Notes under the pieces: generated by a model
Told to the model about the DNA's origin: nothing
Seen by the model: the letters and a program-made list of their open reading frames with translations, nothing else
Databases searched by the model: none
Source: Vibrio japonicus
GTDB taxonomy: Bacteria > Pseudomonadota > Gammaproteobacteria > Enterobacterales > Vibrionaceae
Direction: 5' to 3'
Assembly (NCBI RefSeq): GCF_024582835.1
Contig: NZ_CP102096.1
Location: 124,001-188,000 of the forward strand
DNA: 64,000 nucleotides
Shown here: in pieces, positions 17,427 through 29,403 of the stretch
How positions within the stretch are numbered: the stretch's first letter is position 1
Layout: each line of letters begins with the position of its first letter
Program-made: the position numbers and the translations under genes

Positions 17427-19874
17427 TTACGATTCTTTACTTTCTGGCTCTGTTGCCTGACAGATGCTTTCTTTGATGGTTAGGCGAACCTCAGGATAGA
17501 GCATTGAGTAAAGCAGGTTAGCCAGAGTGGCACTTTTGTCCGTGTCACAGTTGCCATCTTTGTCTAGGTAACCTTGCTGTTTCAGAGTGGTAAACATGGC
17601 CGAAAAAACGCCTTTGTCGAAGAACTCTGGCGCATTGATACCGTGTAAGCGTCCAAGGCGCTGAGCAATTTCTTGGCTTTTTTGCTCTAGGTCGGACTTG
17701 CCAAGCTCTGGGTTGGTGACCAACAGATTCAGCGCAATGGAGTAACGCTGCAGGGTTTCCGTAATCGTGTGACCAAGCAATACTAATACTTGTGTGTTGG
17801 CTTGGTTTATAGAGACATTTTCTTGGTCATCAATCGTCACCGCTCCTTGGTGCGCTAATTCTTCAATATACGCTTCCATCAGTTCACCTAGTTTGCTCTC
17901 CTCAATACTTAAAAACAGCTCTTGTTTAAGGAATGGATAAACCAGTGCCACATTGGCTTTGATTTGATCGAGTGGCAATTGCTGATATCGAACCAACATT
18001 TGCGCAATCAAAGATGGCAATGCGAATAGGTGAATGATGTTGTTGCGATAGTAAGTCATCAATATTGACTGGTTGCGATCCAGCGAAACAATTTCGCCAA
18101 TACTGTCAGACTCAATAACAAACTTATCTAACGACTCGGCGTGTTTGACCAAGGCTTCAGCATCTTCTTCTGGAACCGTATAGGTTGATGAATACGGAAC
18201 ATTCTTCAGTAGAGAGAGATAGCAATCAATTTGATTCACTAAGCTGTCACGAGACAACGCGCGCTGACGTGACGCCAACAGAGCTGTGGCACATAACGTG
18301 AGTGCATTAGTCGCCGCCGCATCATTAATGTGGGTCATCATCTTAGTGGCCAAGCCATTGACCACTGGGTTGAGCCATTGTGGTTTGCTGGCACCCATTG
18401 GATCGATGTCTTTCGTCCACTCTGGAGCGTGCTCATTTAGGTAGTGATTCAGCGGGATAGGTTCGCCAAAGTTCACGTAGCCCTGACCAAAGTTACGCAG
18501 TTTGCGAATAGTGCGCAGTACCAGACCTGCGTTTTCTTTCTCTTTGCGCTTACCACGCAGCTCTTTCGCGTAAGTGCCCACTTCCATTACATGCTCGTAA
18601 CCGATATAGACCGGAACTAACGTCACTGGGCGGTTTAGGCCGCGTAACATTGCTTGGATGGTCATGGCCAGCATGCCAGTTTTCGCTTGAAGTAGGCGAC
18701 CAGTACGTGAACGACCACCTTCGCTGAAATACTCAACTGAGTAGCCTTTTGCAAATAGCTCAGCAAGGTACTCACGGAAAATTGTCGAGTAAAGCTTATT
18801 GCCTTTGAAGCTGCGGCGAATAAAGAACGCTCCGCCGCGACGGAAAATTGGACCCGCTGGGAAGAAGTTAAGGTTAATGCCCGCTGCAATATGTGGTGGA
18901 ACCATCCCTTCGTGGTACAGAACGTATGACAACAATAGATAGTCCATATGGCTACGGTGACATGGCACATACACAATTTCGTGCCCGTCTTGCGCCAGTT
19001 TTCTCACAGTTGAGGCGTTGTTGATATTCAACCCCTGATAAATACGGTTCCATAACCAACTAAGAATGCGATCGCCATTTTTTACTAATGAATAAGAGAA
19101 ATCAGCGGCAATCTCATCCATGATGTCTTGAGCTTCTTTACGTGCTTTCTCTATTGAAATGTTTTTCGCTTTTGATTCATCTTCGATCGCTTTTTCAATC
19201 GCTTTGGATTTCATTAAACGATTGAACAGTGCCTGACGGCTTGGCAGATTTGGGCCTGACGCGGCTAGCTTTTGGCGAGAGAAGTGGATACGTGCAACAC
19301 GCGCAAGCTTGTGCGCAATTGACGCGTCTGTGCCGTGGGAGTCCGCCATGTAGCGAAGTGATACCACTGGGCTAATGCGTACCAAGCAGTCACGTCCTGA
19401 AAGGAAGACCGCCTTAGCTTTTTGCGGACCATTTAATGATTGCAAGTACGGTTTATTCTGACTTTCTTTACCTGGTTTACGTCCCCAAAGGACTGTCGTC
19501 GGAATGACTTGAACATCGAGCTCTGTATCAAGCTTATGCAATTCAAGCAGTTCCGAGAATAGCGCAATCGACTCACTCGGGGTGTTTTGATCTTTGCGCA
19601 TCACTGTATCGCGAGATGTCGTAAAGACAAAGCGTTTAAAAGATTTACCGTTAATTTCAACAGGCTCAAAAGGATCGGGTAGACCTAACTCTAAAACCTG
19701 CTTTTGTAGTGTGACGAGGTCAACATTTGAGCGGTAAGGAAGTGCATATATAATAGGCTTACTGATATCAATACTAAGGTCGTCAATAGGATTCGCTGGA
19801 ATGGCGGTTCCTTTCACAAGTACCGATAACGGCAATTTTAGTAATGAACTAGAAAATGATTGTCCGGAAGACAT
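17427..19874 (-). CDS. plsB: glycerol-3-phosphate 1-O-acyltransferase PlsB
   Basis: An 815-residue membrane-associated enzyme that makes lysophosphatidate from glycerol 3-phosphate and acyl-CoA or acyl-ACP, the first step of phospholipid synthesis. The acyltransferase blocks are intact: [12 protein letters not shown] (HX4D), [22 protein letters not shown] and [11 protein letters not shown] chose the ATG at 19874 (MSSGQSF, as in other vibrios) over TTG at 19892. It is divergent from dgkA, another phospholipid enzyme. Confidence 0.96.
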   Translation of the reverse strand: MSSGQSFSSSLLKLPLSVLVKGTAIPANPIDDLSIDISKPIIYALPYRSNVDLVTLQKQVLELGLPDPFEPVEINGKSFKRFVFTTSRDTVMRKDQNTPSESIALFSELLELHKLDTELDVQVIPTTVLWGRKPGKESQNKPYLQSLNGPQKAKAVFLSGRDCLVRISPVVSLRYMADSHGTDASIAHKLARVARIHFSRQKLAASGPNLPSRQALFNRLMKSKAIEKAIEDESKAKNISIEKARKEAQDIMDEIAADFSYSLVKNGDRILSWLWNRIYQGLNINNASTVRKLAQDGHEIVYVPCHRSHMDYLLLSYVLYHEGMVPPHIAAGINLNFFPAGPIFRRGGAFFIRRSFKGNKLYSTIFREYLAELFAKGYSVEYFSEGGRSRTGRLLQAKTGMLAMTIQAMLRGLNRPVTLVPVYIGYEHVMEVGTYAKELRGKRKEKENAGLVLRTIRKLRNFGQGYVNFGEPIPLNHYLNEHAPEWTKDIDPMGASKPQWLNPVVNGLATKMMTHINDAAATNALTLCATALLASRQRALSRDSLVNQIDCYLSLLKNVPYSSTYTVPEEDAEALVKHAESLDKFVIESDSIGEIVSLDRNQSILMTYYRNNIIHLFALPSLIAQMLVRYQQLPLDQIKANVALVYPFLKQELFLSIEESKLGELMEAYIEELAHQGAVTIDDQENVSINQANTQVLVLLGHTITETLQRYSIALNLLVTNPELGKSDLEQKSQEIAQRLGRLHGINAPEFFDKGVFSAMFTTLKQQGYLDKDGNCDTDKSATLANLLYSMLYPEVRLTIKESICQATEPESKES

Positions 19875-20069
19875 AAAGCTTCTGAGCCTCAAAATAGATA
19901 AATGGCGAGTGTCTCGTCTGTTCCAACATGCTGTACAGAGTTGACTTAGAGCAGATATTTTTAGTTTGCAAGGATATCAGAAACTGGTCGAACCTTTTAC
20001 CTCTAATTGACTATGAATGCGCCAATATAGTCTGATTTTTTCACACCACTATTTTAAAAGAGAGTTTTC

Positions 20070-20432
20070 GTGTCTAGAAAAACACTACATGGATATAAAC
20101 GCGTTCTTAATGCCACTCGCTACTCTTGCCAAGGATTAAAGGCAGCATTTCGAAACGAGGCCGCATTCAGAGAAGAGGTTCTACTCGCGCTGATCATGAT
20201 CCCTGCTGCGGTATTAATAGACGTCACTCAGGTGGAGCGAATTTTACTGATTGCTACTGTTGTTCTGGTGCTGTTTGCCGAGTTAGTGAATAGTGCAGTA
20301 GAGGCTGTCGTCGATCGTATAGGAACAGAGCAACATGAGTTGTCTGGACGAGCCAAAGATATAGGTTCTGCCGCTGTGATGGTCACCATGCTACTTGCTG
20401 GCTATGTTTGGGTAGAGATCTTATTTCTATAG
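20070..20432 (+). CDS. dgkA: diacylglycerol kinase DgkA
   Basis: A 120-residue, three-helix inner-membrane kinase that recycles diacylglycerol to phosphatidate. The N-terminal NATRYSCQGLKAAFRNEAAFREE amphipathic region and the FAELVNSAVEAVVDRIG active-site helix, with its conserved Glu and Asn, are clear. The start is GTG at 20070 behind an AAAGAGAG ribosome site. lexA follows 98 bp downstream, as in many vibrios. Confidence 0.95.
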   Translation: MSRKTLHGYKRVLNATRYSCQGLKAAFRNEAAFREEVLLALIMIPAAVLIDVTQVERILLIATVVLVLFAELVNSAVEAVVDRIGTEQHELSGRAKDIGSAAVMVTMLLAGYVWVEILFL

Positions 20433-20487
20433 CGAAAACAGGCTGCTAATCAAAAAAGCAGCAATAGTCTTTTCATTTTATTGATTA

Positions 20488-20523
20488 CTGGATATACTCA
20501 CAGTTAACTGTATAAAAAGACAG
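20488..20523 (+). promoter_or_regulatory. two tandem LexA (SOS) boxes upstream of lexA
   Basis: CTG-N10-CAG occurs at 20488-20503 and again at 20508-20523, spaced 20 bp (about two helical turns), ending 7 bp before the lexA ATG. Double SOS boxes are usual for autoregulated lexA. Confidence 0.88.
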
Positions 20524-20530
20524 GTGACTT

Positions 20531-21151
20531 ATGAAGCCGTTAACGCCACGCCAGCAACAAGTATTTGATCTGATCAAAAGTAAAATTGATGACACAGGTA
20601 TGCCACCTACGCGCGCCGAGATTGCGCGTGAACTCGGCTTTCGTTCTGCGAATGCAGCAGAGGAGCACCTAAAAGCCCTTGCACGTAAACAAGCCATTGA
20701 AATCATACCGGGCGCGTCACGCGGTATCCGTATATTGCTGGAAGACGCAGCTAATGATGATCAAGGGCTACCACTTATTGGTCAAGTCGCTGCGGGGGAG
20801 CCTATCTTGGCTCAAGAACATGTCGAAACACATTACCAAGTTGATCCTGGTATGTTTAAGCCTCAGGCTGACTTTTTGCTGCGTGTAAACGGTGAAAGCA
20901 TGAAAAACATCGGCATTATGGACGGTGACTTGCTAGCCGTTCATAAGACTCAAGATGTTCGTGATGGTCAGGTCATTGTCGCTCGTGTTGATGATGATGT
21001 GACGGTGAAGCGCCTTGAGCGCAAAGGTTCGACAGTACTTCTTCATGCAGAAAACGAAGAGTTTGAACCGATCAAAGTTGATTTGACTTGCCAGCACCTA
21101 ACTATAGAAGGATTAGCCGTTGGTATTATTCGTAATACTGACTGGATGTAA
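20531..21151 (+). CDS. lexA: SOS repressor LexA
   Basis: A 206-residue repressor. The N-terminal winged helix ([24 protein letters not shown]) binds SOS boxes. The self-cleavage site is Ala88-Gly89 in GQVAAGEP, and the Ser-Lys dyad is Ser123 (GESM) and Lys160 (VTVKRL). RecA filaments trigger autocleavage. A CAGGTGA ribosome site overlaps the second SOS box, so repression covers translation-initiation DNA too. Confidence 0.97.
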   Translation: MKPLTPRQQQVFDLIKSKIDDTGMPPTRAEIARELGFRSANAAEEHLKALARKQAIEIIPGASRGIRILLEDAANDDQGLPLIGQVAAGEPILAQEHVETHYQVDPGMFKPQADFLLRVNGESMKNIGIMDGDLLAVHKTQDVRDGQVIVARVDDDVTVKRLERKGSTVLLHAENEEFEPIKVDLTCQHLTIEGLAVGIIRNTDWM

Positions 21152-21188
21152 TTAATACATGAGATAGATTCTCATTTATCTTGATGTT

Positions 21189-21207
21189 GTAATTGATATT
21201 CATTATC
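21189..21207 (+). promoter_or_regulatory. candidate Fur box before the methyltransferase gene
   Basis: The 19-mer GTAATTGATATTCATTATC matches 15 of 19 positions of the classical Fur consensus. It lies about 30-50 bp before the likely start. Iron regulation is inferred from this match alone. Confidence 0.45.
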
Positions 21208-21240
21208 ATCTTTCTCCATCACTACGGAAGGAAGATGATA

Positions 21241-22053
21241 ATGGTTGCTGCCTCTAAAACTCCCCTACATCGCTACCAAATCCCTGCGAATCTTTTTCAG
21301 CCGCTATGGCTTCGTAGTCGAGAAAGCTTAGTCGACAATGGCTTAGTTTATGATCCTATCGCCGCTCGCGCGTGTCAGCGCTGCCATTTAGCGCCTGAGT
21401 GCCTTTCTGGGGACATTGACCAAAAACAACTATTGCATGTCACGCTCACCCAACTCTGCGATCTGCAAGTATCCCAGTTCATCAAATGCAACCCTGACGG
21501 ATGGATTATTAATGTCGGTGCTGGGTTAGATACGCGTTTTTACCGCGTTGATAATGGGCGATGCAACTGGATTGAATTGGACGTAACAGAAAACCTATTG
21601 TGGCGGCAAAAGCTCTTCCACCGAAGTGAGCGTTACCATCACTTATGTGGCAGCGTGAATGAAATTGAATGGCTAAATTCATTACCGATACCCGACAAAG
21701 CGCCAGTGATGATTGTGTGCGAGCTCGCGTTGTTGGATTGTGATGAGCGTCAAGTCGCTCAATTTGTGCAGGCTTTGGGCTGCCATTTCGAAAGCGCTCG
21801 GGCGTGCTTGGTATTAGCGGGAGATTTAACACGCTCTAAGCTTGGTCAGAAGATGGGATCAGGACAATATGCCCATGGCTATCAAGCGCCGGGAGACACT
21901 GTTCTGGGATATCTGCCTTGGGCACGATCAGTAAAAACCTATTCGCCGTTGGGTAATGAGTGTGGTCGTTGGAAGTTATGGCAGCGATGGTTGACGAAGA
22001 TATACCGGGTTAAAGAGAGATTAACCCCAGTGGTTGTTCAGCTTCGTTGGTGA
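21241..22053 (+). CDS. class I SAM-dependent methyltransferase of the leucine carboxyl methyltransferase type
   Basis: About 270 residues. INVGAGLDTRFYRVD is the SAM-binding loop, and WIELDVTENLLWRQKLF follows as in COG3315 / LCMT-like O-methyltransferases. A Cys-x2-Cys-x6-Cys cluster (CQRCHLAPEC) near residue 45 is unusual and could bind metal. The ATG at 21241 has GGAAGGAAG upstream. It follows lexA by about 90 bp with its own possible Fur box. The substrate is unknown; related enzymes act on small carboxylates or polyketides. Confidence 0.72.
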   Translation: MVAASKTPLHRYQIPANLFQPLWLRSRESLVDNGLVYDPIAARACQRCHLAPECLSGDIDQKQLLHVTLTQLCDLQVSQFIKCNPDGWIINVGAGLDTRFYRVDNGRCNWIELDVTENLLWRQKLFHRSERYHHLCGSVNEIEWLNSLPIPDKAPVMIVCELALLDCDERQVAQFVQALGCHFESARACLVLAGDLTRSKLGQKMGSGQYAHGYQAPGDTVLGYLPWARSVKTYSPLGNECGRWKLWQRWLTKIYRVKERLTPVVVQLRW

Positions 22054-23575
<1,522 letters not shown>

Positions 23576-23641
23576 TCCGCTTTGGCTTCCTTGAGGGGAA
23601 GCCAACTTTGTATTTGATTATTATTCTTTGAAGGACAACTC

Positions 23642-24481
23642 ATGACGATTGAAAACGTTAGCCAAGCCAAAGTCTTTGGTGGTTGGCATAAGCAGTATAC
23701 TCACGATTCAGCCGTGCTTAACTGCAATATGCGATTTGCGATTTTTTTACCGCCAAACGCGACTAAATCCAATCCTGTACCTGTGCTGTATTGGCTATCT
23801 GGATTAACCTGTACTGACGAAAACTTCATGCAAAAAGCAGGGGCGTTTCGTAAAGCAGCAGAGCTTGGCATTGCGATAGTTGCACCAGATACCAGCCCTC
23901 GCGGTGATGATGTCGCGGATGATGAAGGTTACGATTTAGGAAAAGGCGCGGGCTTTTATTTAAATTCGACGCAAGAACCTTGGTCTCGCCATTACCAGAT
24001 GTACGACTACGTGACGCAAGAGCTACCCGCTTTGATAGAAGCTAACTTCCCAGTATCGGAATTAAAGTCGATTTCTGGTCACAGTATGGGTGGACATGGC
24101 GCACTGACCATTGGTTTGAAAAATGCTGCGGCGTATCGCTCAATCTCGGCGTTTAGCCCAATTAGCAATCCAATGCAGTGTCCTTGGGGACAAAAAGCGT
24201 TTAATGCTTATCTAGGCAGCGACTTCTCGACTTGGCAGCAGTACGACGCCAGCGAGTTACTCAAGCAGGCAAAAGCCGAATTACCTATTCTTGTTGACCA
24301 AGGTGATGCCGACGGGTTTTTGGTAGAACAGTTGAAACCGGAGGCGTTACTCGCTGCGGCTCAAGTGCATGGCTCGGATGTCAAACTGAGAATGCAACCG
24401 GGCTACGATCACAGCTACTACTTTATCTCTAGCTTCATTGACGAGCATTTGGCGTTTCACGCTAAGCACCTCAATAAATAG
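23642..24481 (+). CDS. fghA: S-formylglutathione hydrolase
   Basis: A 279-residue alpha/beta-hydrolase (esterase D family) that releases formate and glutathione, completing formaldehyde detoxification. The nucleophile is in SGHSMGGHGAL; the oxyanion segment is YWLSGLTCTDENF; the acid and base lie in DQGDADGF and PGYDHSYYFI. A GAAGGACAACTC ribosome site is present and a terminator follows. Confidence 0.95.
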   Translation: MTIENVSQAKVFGGWHKQYTHDSAVLNCNMRFAIFLPPNATKSNPVPVLYWLSGLTCTDENFMQKAGAFRKAAELGIAIVAPDTSPRGDDVADDEGYDLGKGAGFYLNSTQEPWSRHYQMYDYVTQELPALIEANFPVSELKSISGHSMGGHGALTIGLKNAAAYRSISAFSPISNPMQCPWGQKAFNAYLGSDFSTWQQYDASELLKQAKAELPILVDQGDADGFLVEQLKPEALLAAAQVHGSDVKLRMQPGYDHSYYFISSFIDEHLAFHAKHLNK

Positions 24482-24498
24482 AATCTGTAGAAACAAAA

Positions 24499-24530
24499 AC
24501 CGCAGCTCGATTGGGCTGCGGCTTTTTCTA
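24499..24530. terminator. terminator between fghA and sthA
   Basis: CCGCAGC / GCTGCGG stem with an eight-base loop and a T-run, between convergent genes. Confidence 0.82.
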
Positions 24531-24541
24531 TTGGTTATTTA

Positions 24542-25942
24542 TCAGAACAAACGGTTCAAACCATTCAACGCTGCTACGCGATACGCCTCGGCCATGGTTG
24601 GGTAGTTGAAGGTAGTATTGACGAAGTACTCTATCGTATTCGCTTCGCCTTTTTGCTCCATTATCGCCTGACCGATGTGGATGATTTCCGCTGCACGCTC
24701 ACCGAAACAGTGAATGCCGAGAATCTCTTTGGTATCGCGGTGGAACAGAATCTTCAAGCTGCCGATGTCTTTACCTGCAATCTGTGCGCGAGCCAAGTGT
24801 TTGAACGACGAACGTCCGACTTCGTAAGGGACTTTCGCCGCCGTCAGTTCCTGCTCTGTTTTACCCACAGAGCTGATTTCCGGAATGGTGTAAATGCCCG
24901 TTGGAATATCTTCGATCAGATGACCGTCTGCTTGTCCTTTGTTGATTGCTTGAGCCACAAAGCGGCCTTGGTCATAAGCGGCACTTGCTAGACTTGGGTA
25001 ACCAATAACGTCGCCAACGGCGTAGACGTGCTCAACTTCTGTTTGGTAGTTGCCGTCGACTTTTAGTTGGCCGCGAGAGTCAGCTTCTAGGCCAACAGCA
25101 CTAAGGTTTAGCTTGTCGGTGTTACCTGTACGGCCATTCGCGTACAGCAGGCAGTCGGCCTTCATCTTTTTGCCGGACTGTAGGTGTACGATGACGCCAT
25201 CTTCGGTGCCTTCGATTTTTTCATAGGTCTCATCATTACGAATGACGACACCACTGTTCCAGAAGTGATAAGAGAGCGCGTCTGACACTTCGTTATCAAG
25301 AAACGACAGCAAGCGATCGCGCGTATTGATTAAATCCGTCTTAACACCCAAACCACGGAAGATCGACGCGTATTCACAACCAATCACGCCTGCACCATAA
25401 ATGATGATGTGGCGAGGGTCGTGCTTTAGGTTAAGGATAGAGTCACTGTCGTAGATACGTTCGTTAAGGAAGTCCACGTCACTAGGCTGGTATGGTCGTG
25501 AGCCCGTTGCAATAACAAATCGATCAGCGCTGTAAAGCTCATCCGTACCATCACTTTGTGTAACCGCGATAGTGTACTTGTCTGTGAAGCGCGCCGTACC
25601 AAAAATCATGCTGCAGTGGTTACGGTCATAGAATCCTTGGCGCAGACGAGTTTGCTTATCGATAACCGTTTTAGCGTGCCCAAGAATGTTGGAGAACGTT
25701 GAATGGATGCTGGTGTTGTTATTGCAGAAAAGGGGGTTGCTATTAAACTCGATAATACGGCTAACCGCATGACGTAATGATTTCGATGGAATGGTTCCCC
25801 AGTGGGTACAACCGCCACCGACACTACTTTCTTTTTCTACAATGGCGACGTTTAGACCGGCTTTGGTTAATCCCATTGCAGCCCCTTCACCTCCGGGACC
25901 ACTACCAATAACGATTACATCAAAGTGGTTACTCACCGCCAT
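24542..25942 (-). CDS. sthA: soluble (Si-specific) NAD(P) transhydrogenase SthA
   Basis: A 466-residue flavoprotein of the pyridine-nucleotide disulphide-oxidoreductase family that moves reducing power between NADPH and NAD. FAD binds at [12 protein letters not shown]. The redox-loop region reads [17 protein letters not shown], with a single Cys in place of the usual CxxxxC, as expected for transhydrogenases. NAD binds at [13 protein letters not shown]. The ATG at 25942 (AAGGATAAG upstream) gives the exact length of the Escherichia coli protein. It is divergent from fabR. Confidence 0.95.
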   Translation of the reverse strand: MAVSNHFDVIVIGSGPGGEGAAMGLTKAGLNVAIVEKESSVGGGCTHWGTIPSKSLRHAVSRIIEFNSNPLFCNNNTSIHSTFSNILGHAKTVIDKQTRLRQGFYDRNHCSMIFGTARFTDKYTIAVTQSDGTDELYSADRFVIATGSRPYQPSDVDFLNERIYDSDSILNLKHDPRHIIIYGAGVIGCEYASIFRGLGVKTDLINTRDRLLSFLDNEVSDALSYHFWNSGVVIRNDETYEKIEGTEDGVIVHLQSGKKMKADCLLYANGRTGNTDKLNLSAVGLEADSRGQLKVDGNYQTEVEHVYAVGDVIGYPSLASAAYDQGRFVAQAINKGQADGHLIEDIPTGIYTIPEISSVGKTEQELTAAKVPYEVGRSSFKHLARAQIAGKDIGSLKILFHRDTKEILGIHCFGERAAEIIHIGQAIMEQKGEANTIEYFVNTTFNYPTMAEAYRVAALNGLNRLF

Positions 25943-26083
25943 AGTCTTATCCTTGTTATATATTCTTAACATTGCTTTATCGAGATTTTAACTGATTTGT
26001 CAAGGCGGTAAAAGAAAACCATACTAGAGAGTCGAACGGATCACGTAGAATCATACAATTACAATAAAGGGTATGCTGTGTGT

Positions 26084-26095
26084 CTCTAATTAGAG
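26084..26095. promoter_or_regulatory. perfect 12-bp palindrome between sthA and fabR
   Basis: CTCTAATTAGAG in the 287-bp divergent region. It is a possible regulator site, but no known operator was recognised. Confidence 0.25.
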
Positions 26096-26229
26096 GCGAA
26101 AAGATTGAAAATTGATGCTAACTCGGTTTAATTGCCTCTCAGTAGTCACACTCAGTGATTTTTGGGTTATCTACTTAAGCCAATCGTTGTATATTTAGGG
26201 CTACCAAAACAAGCAGTAGATGAGTTGAG

Positions 26230-26871
26230 ATGAAACCCATGGGAATCCGCGCACAGCAGAAAGAGAAAACGCGCCGTAGTTTGATTGATGCCGCTTTTAG
26301 TCAATTGAGTGCCGACAGAAGTTTCTCAAATCTGAGTTTGCGTGAAGTTGCACGCGAAGCGGGGATTGCGCCAACATCATTCTATCGACATTTCAAAGAT
26401 ATGGATGAGCTTGGTCTAACCATGGTTGATGAAGGTGGTTTACTCCTTCGTCAGTTGATGCGTCAGGCTCGTCAGCGTATTGTCAAAGAAGGCAGTGTGA
26501 TTCGGACTTCAGTTGAAACTTTTATGGAATTCATCGAAAGTAGTCCTAACGTATTTCGACTATTGCTTCGCGAGCGCTCGGGCACATCAGCTGAGTTTCG
26601 TGCTGCGGTAGCAAGAGAAATCCAACACTTTGCAGCGGAATTGACCGAGTATTTAATCGGCACAGGGATGACACGTGAAGAAGCGTTTATACAAGCAGAA
26701 GCCTCCGTCACTCTAGTATTCAGCTCTGGTGCAGAAGCTTTAGATTTAGAAAGGCGCGCGCGTGATGAACTCGCCGAGCGTCTAATAATGCAATTGCGAG
26801 TGATAGCCAAAGGGGCTTATTGGTATCGCAAAGAACGTGAACGTAACCGATTAAAAGGTGGGATAGATTAA
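26230..26871 (+). CDS. fabR: TetR-family repressor of unsaturated fatty-acid synthesis FabR
   Basis: A 213-residue repressor. The N-terminal [17 protein letters not shown] and helix-turn-helix [19 protein letters not shown] are nearly identical to enteric FabR, which controls fabA and fabB in response to the unsaturated to saturated acyl ratio. The alternative start is ATG at 26239. The TAA overlaps the ATG of the yijD-like gene (TAATG). Confidence 0.94.
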   Translation: MKPMGIRAQQKEKTRRSLIDAAFSQLSADRSFSNLSLREVAREAGIAPTSFYRHFKDMDELGLTMVDEGGLLLRQLMRQARQRIVKEGSVIRTSVETFMEFIESSPNVFRLLLRERSGTSAEFRAAVAREIQHFAAELTEYLIGTGMTREEAFIQAEASVTLVFSSGAEALDLERRARDELAERLIMQLRVIAKGAYWYRKERERNRLKGGID

Positions 26872-27251
26872 TGTCTAATGAAACAAACCAAGTTGATCGT
26901 GGTTCTGAGAAGAAAACGCTAGTACTGGCTGTTATTGCTGGTATCTGTGGTGATGCTATGTTGTCATGGCTGACCATGAGCGACGTATCTTTCTCAATTT
27001 TTCCACTGATCGCTTTAGTCCTTGCTGTACAAGCACTTTACCAAGAGTATCTAAGTAAGCCAGTCTCTGAGGATATCCCTCTAGTTGGCTTGGCATGTTT
27101 TTTCGTCGGCGCATTTGGCCACTCAGCGTTTATTAAAGCGCAGTACCCAGAAGCTGGCTCTAACATGTTTGCTATTTTCGTGACTTTAGGTCTATTGGCA
27201 TGGATAGGTAAGAAAGTTGGTTTTATGGAGCGCAAAGCTCAGACTGACTAA
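26871..27251 (+). CDS. yijD: YijD-family inner-membrane protein (DUF1422)
   Basis: A 126-residue protein with four hydrophobic helices. It is identified by position and composition: yijD directly follows fabR with a one-base overlap in enteric bacteria, and the GICGDAMLSWLTM and FGHSAFIKAQYP segments fit DUF1422. Function unknown; co-translation with FabR suggests a membrane-lipid link. Confidence 0.85.
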   Translation: MSNETNQVDRGSEKKTLVLAVIAGICGDAMLSWLTMSDVSFSIFPLIALVLAVQALYQEYLSKPVSEDIPLVGLACFFVGAFGHSAFIKAQYPEAGSNMFAIFVTLGLLAWIGKKVGFMERKAQTD

Positions 27252-27406
27252 ACTCAGTAATCCTATTATTAATAGTTAAGAGAAGGTCTGGCTTAATCGC
27301 TGGACCTTTTTGTTTATAGTGCCATGTCGTGAAAGGTCTGGCATTGTTACTGTTGAAGCTCAACAACCTATAATTGTGCACATACCGCTCAAATAGGAGG
27401 GAAGAC

Positions 27407-27808
27407 ATGATAGAGGTAAAATCTATCGACCACATTGTACTCCGAACATCGGATATCAACGCGATGCTCTATTTTTACCAAAATGTGTTGGGTTGCCCTG
27501 TAGAGCGAGAACTACCAGAACTCGGATTGACTCAGCTAAGAGCTGGAGATTCGATTATTGATTTAGTCTCAGTTGATAGTGAGTTGGGCAAGCTCGGAGG
27601 TAAAGCGCCCACACAAAATGGACGTAACCTCGACCATTTTTGTCTTCAAATAGAGGCGGTTGAAGAAAAAGAGCTCATTCGTTATTTAAACAAACACAAT
27701 ATTGAAGTGACGGAGTTCGAGACAAGATACGGCGCGCAAGGATTTGGACGCTCTACTTATATTGAAGATCCAGAAGGCAACGTGGTGGAACTCAAGCCGC
27801 GAATTTAA
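27407..27808 (+). CDS. VOC (glyoxalase/bleomycin-resistance fold) protein
   Basis: A 133-residue protein of two beta-alpha-beta-beta-beta modules. SIDHIVLRTSDINAMLYFYQNVLG opens the first, and YIEDPEGNVVELK ends the second with the metal-binding Glu; the His of IDHIV and NLDHFCLQ are further ligands. This is the vicinal-oxygen-chelate family (glyoxalase I, fosfomycin resistance, dioxygenases); the reaction is not predictable. The ATG has a textbook AGGAGGG ribosome site, so the upstream TTG at 27374 is rejected. Confidence 0.85.
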   Translation: MIEVKSIDHIVLRTSDINAMLYFYQNVLGCPVERELPELGLTQLRAGDSIIDLVSVDSELGKLGGKAPTQNGRNLDHFCLQIEAVEEKELIRYLNKHNIEVTEFETRYGAQGFGRSTYIEDPEGNVVELKPRI

Positions 27809-27834
27809 AGTGTCTGATTTCCGAAGGCAATAAA

Positions 27835-27857
27835 AAAGCGCTCATTACAAGCGCTTT
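27835..27857. terminator. bidirectional terminator, VOC gene / trmA
   Basis: AAAGCGCT / AGCGCTTT with a seven-base loop; the T-run is best on the minus strand. Confidence 0.78.
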
Positions 27858-27875
27858 AGAAATTCTAACTATGGG

Positions 27876-28985
27876 TTACGCTTTGCGTTCCAGCATCACA
27901 CCCGCTTCCATGTGGTGGGTAAATGGGAATTGGTCAAACAGGGCAAAGCGTGTCACGTTGTGTGTTTCACACAATACGTCTAGGTTTTCTTTAAGTGTCT
28001 CTGGGTTACAAGAGATATACAGAATTCGCTCATATCCTTGCACCATTTTACAGGTGTCGATATCCATACCTGCACGTGGTGGGTCGACAAAAATCGTGTT
28101 GCAATTATAGCTCTTCAAATCTACCCCGGCGTCTTTTAGACGGCGGAACTCGCGTTTGCCTTCAATCGCCTGGGTAAACTCTTCCGCAGAAAGGCGTAGG
28201 ATCTGTACGTTCTCAATCTTATTCGCAGCAATGTTGTATTGAGCCGACTCGACAGACGGTTTTGCTAACTCAGTAGCTAATACGCGGTCAAAGTTTTGTG
28301 CCAACGCCAGAGAGAAATTACCGTTACCGCAGTATAGTTCGAGCAGGTCGCCATTGCTGTCCTGCGTACAGTCGACTGCCCACTCCAGCATTTTTTCTGC
28401 TACTTTGCCATTTGGTTGAGTGAAGCTGTTTTCGACCTGTTGGTAGATGTATGGTTGACCATTTACATCCAGCTTTTCGATCACGTAATCGCGATCAAGA
28501 ACAATCTTCATTTTACGCGCGCGACCAATGAGGTTGAGGTTAAAGCCTTCATCATTCAAACGCTGTTTTAATGCTTTTGCGTTTTTAGTCCACTCTTCAT
28601 CAAGTTGACGGTGGTAAAGCAGCGATACCAAAATCTCACCGCTCAATGTTGACAAAAAGTCCACTTGGAACAGCTTGCGACGCAGTGAGTCATTGTCTTT
28701 CATCGCATCGACAAGAAGTGGCATTAAATCGTTGATCAAACGGCTAGCTGCAGGGAATTGGTCAACACGGTACTTTTCACGCGTTTCTTGGTTGAACATG
28801 ATGTAGTAAAGATCTTCACCTTCATGCCATACGCGGAACTCAGCGCGCATGCGGTAATGCTGCTCTGGTGATTCAAACACTTCCAATTCTGGCACATTGT
28901 ACTGAGTAAACATCTCGTTAAGACGTTCAACTTTCTCTGCCAGTTGTTCTTGGTAGCGTTGTGGATTTACATCAAGAGTCGCCAT
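27876..28985 (-). CDS. trmA: tRNA (uridine(54)-C5)-methyltransferase TrmA
   Basis: A 369-residue SAM enzyme that makes ribothymidine at position 54 of tRNA (and the matching tmRNA base). SAM motif [26 protein letters not shown] and the catalytic Cys in YISCNPETL are intact. The ATG at 28985 (MATLDVNPQ) matches the family start. It is divergent from the riboswitch-btuB unit, the enteric gene order. Confidence 0.96.
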   Translation of the reverse strand: MATLDVNPQRYQEQLAEKVERLNEMFTQYNVPELEVFESPEQHYRMRAEFRVWHEGEDLYYIMFNQETREKYRVDQFPAASRLINDLMPLLVDAMKDNDSLRRKLFQVDFLSTLSGEILVSLLYHRQLDEEWTKNAKALKQRLNDEGFNLNLIGRARKMKIVLDRDYVIEKLDVNGQPYIYQQVENSFTQPNGKVAEKMLEWAVDCTQDSNGDLLELYCGNGNFSLALAQNFDRVLATELAKPSVESAQYNIAANKIENVQILRLSAEEFTQAIEGKREFRRLKDAGVDLKSYNCNTIFVDPPRAGMDIDTCKMVQGYERILYISCNPETLKENLDVLCETHNVTRFALFDQFPFTHHMEAGVMLERKA

Positions 28986-29157
28986 GATTATTACCTTTGG
29001 GTTGTTGCCTGTGCTTAGCGCGTTTTGTTTAAGAGCGCAGATTTTATTCAATCCTTGCCTGATGTCCAGCATTGCTTGGTCTTCACTATGCTACTCGTTG
29101 TAAAAACGATAGTTTATGTCAATCTAAACTAGACAAAATATCAATAGCTTAATAGTA

Positions 29158-29342
29158 TCAGCGTCAAGCTGGTGCTATCTGGAAGTATGGATGGCTAAAA
29201 GGGAATCCGGTGAAAACCCGGAGCTGACGCGCAGCGGTGATAGAGAACAAACACCCACAAGACACTGCATAGATGACCAATGCGGGAAGTCGGGTTAGTA
29301 GGTTAACAGCTCTTAAGTCCGAAGACCTGCCAGCAGCTGAGC
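29158..29342 (+). ncRNA. cobalamin riboswitch upstream of btuB
   Basis: The conserved blocks appear in order: GGTGCT, AAAGGGAATCCGGTGAAA, CCGGAGCTGACGCGCAGCGG, GCGGGAAGTCGGG and the B12 box AAGTCCGAAGACCTGCC at 29315-29331. Binding of adenosylcobalamin to this mRNA element represses btuB. The 62 bp between it and the btuB ATG contains a small hairpin (GAAGC/GCTTC) but no T-run, so control is more likely at translation. Confidence 0.95.
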
Positions 29343-29403
29343 TCAATCACTTGGAAGCTTTTGCTTCAAGCTCGGTAGGATTTACGCGATTTAGGACAAT
29401 ACA

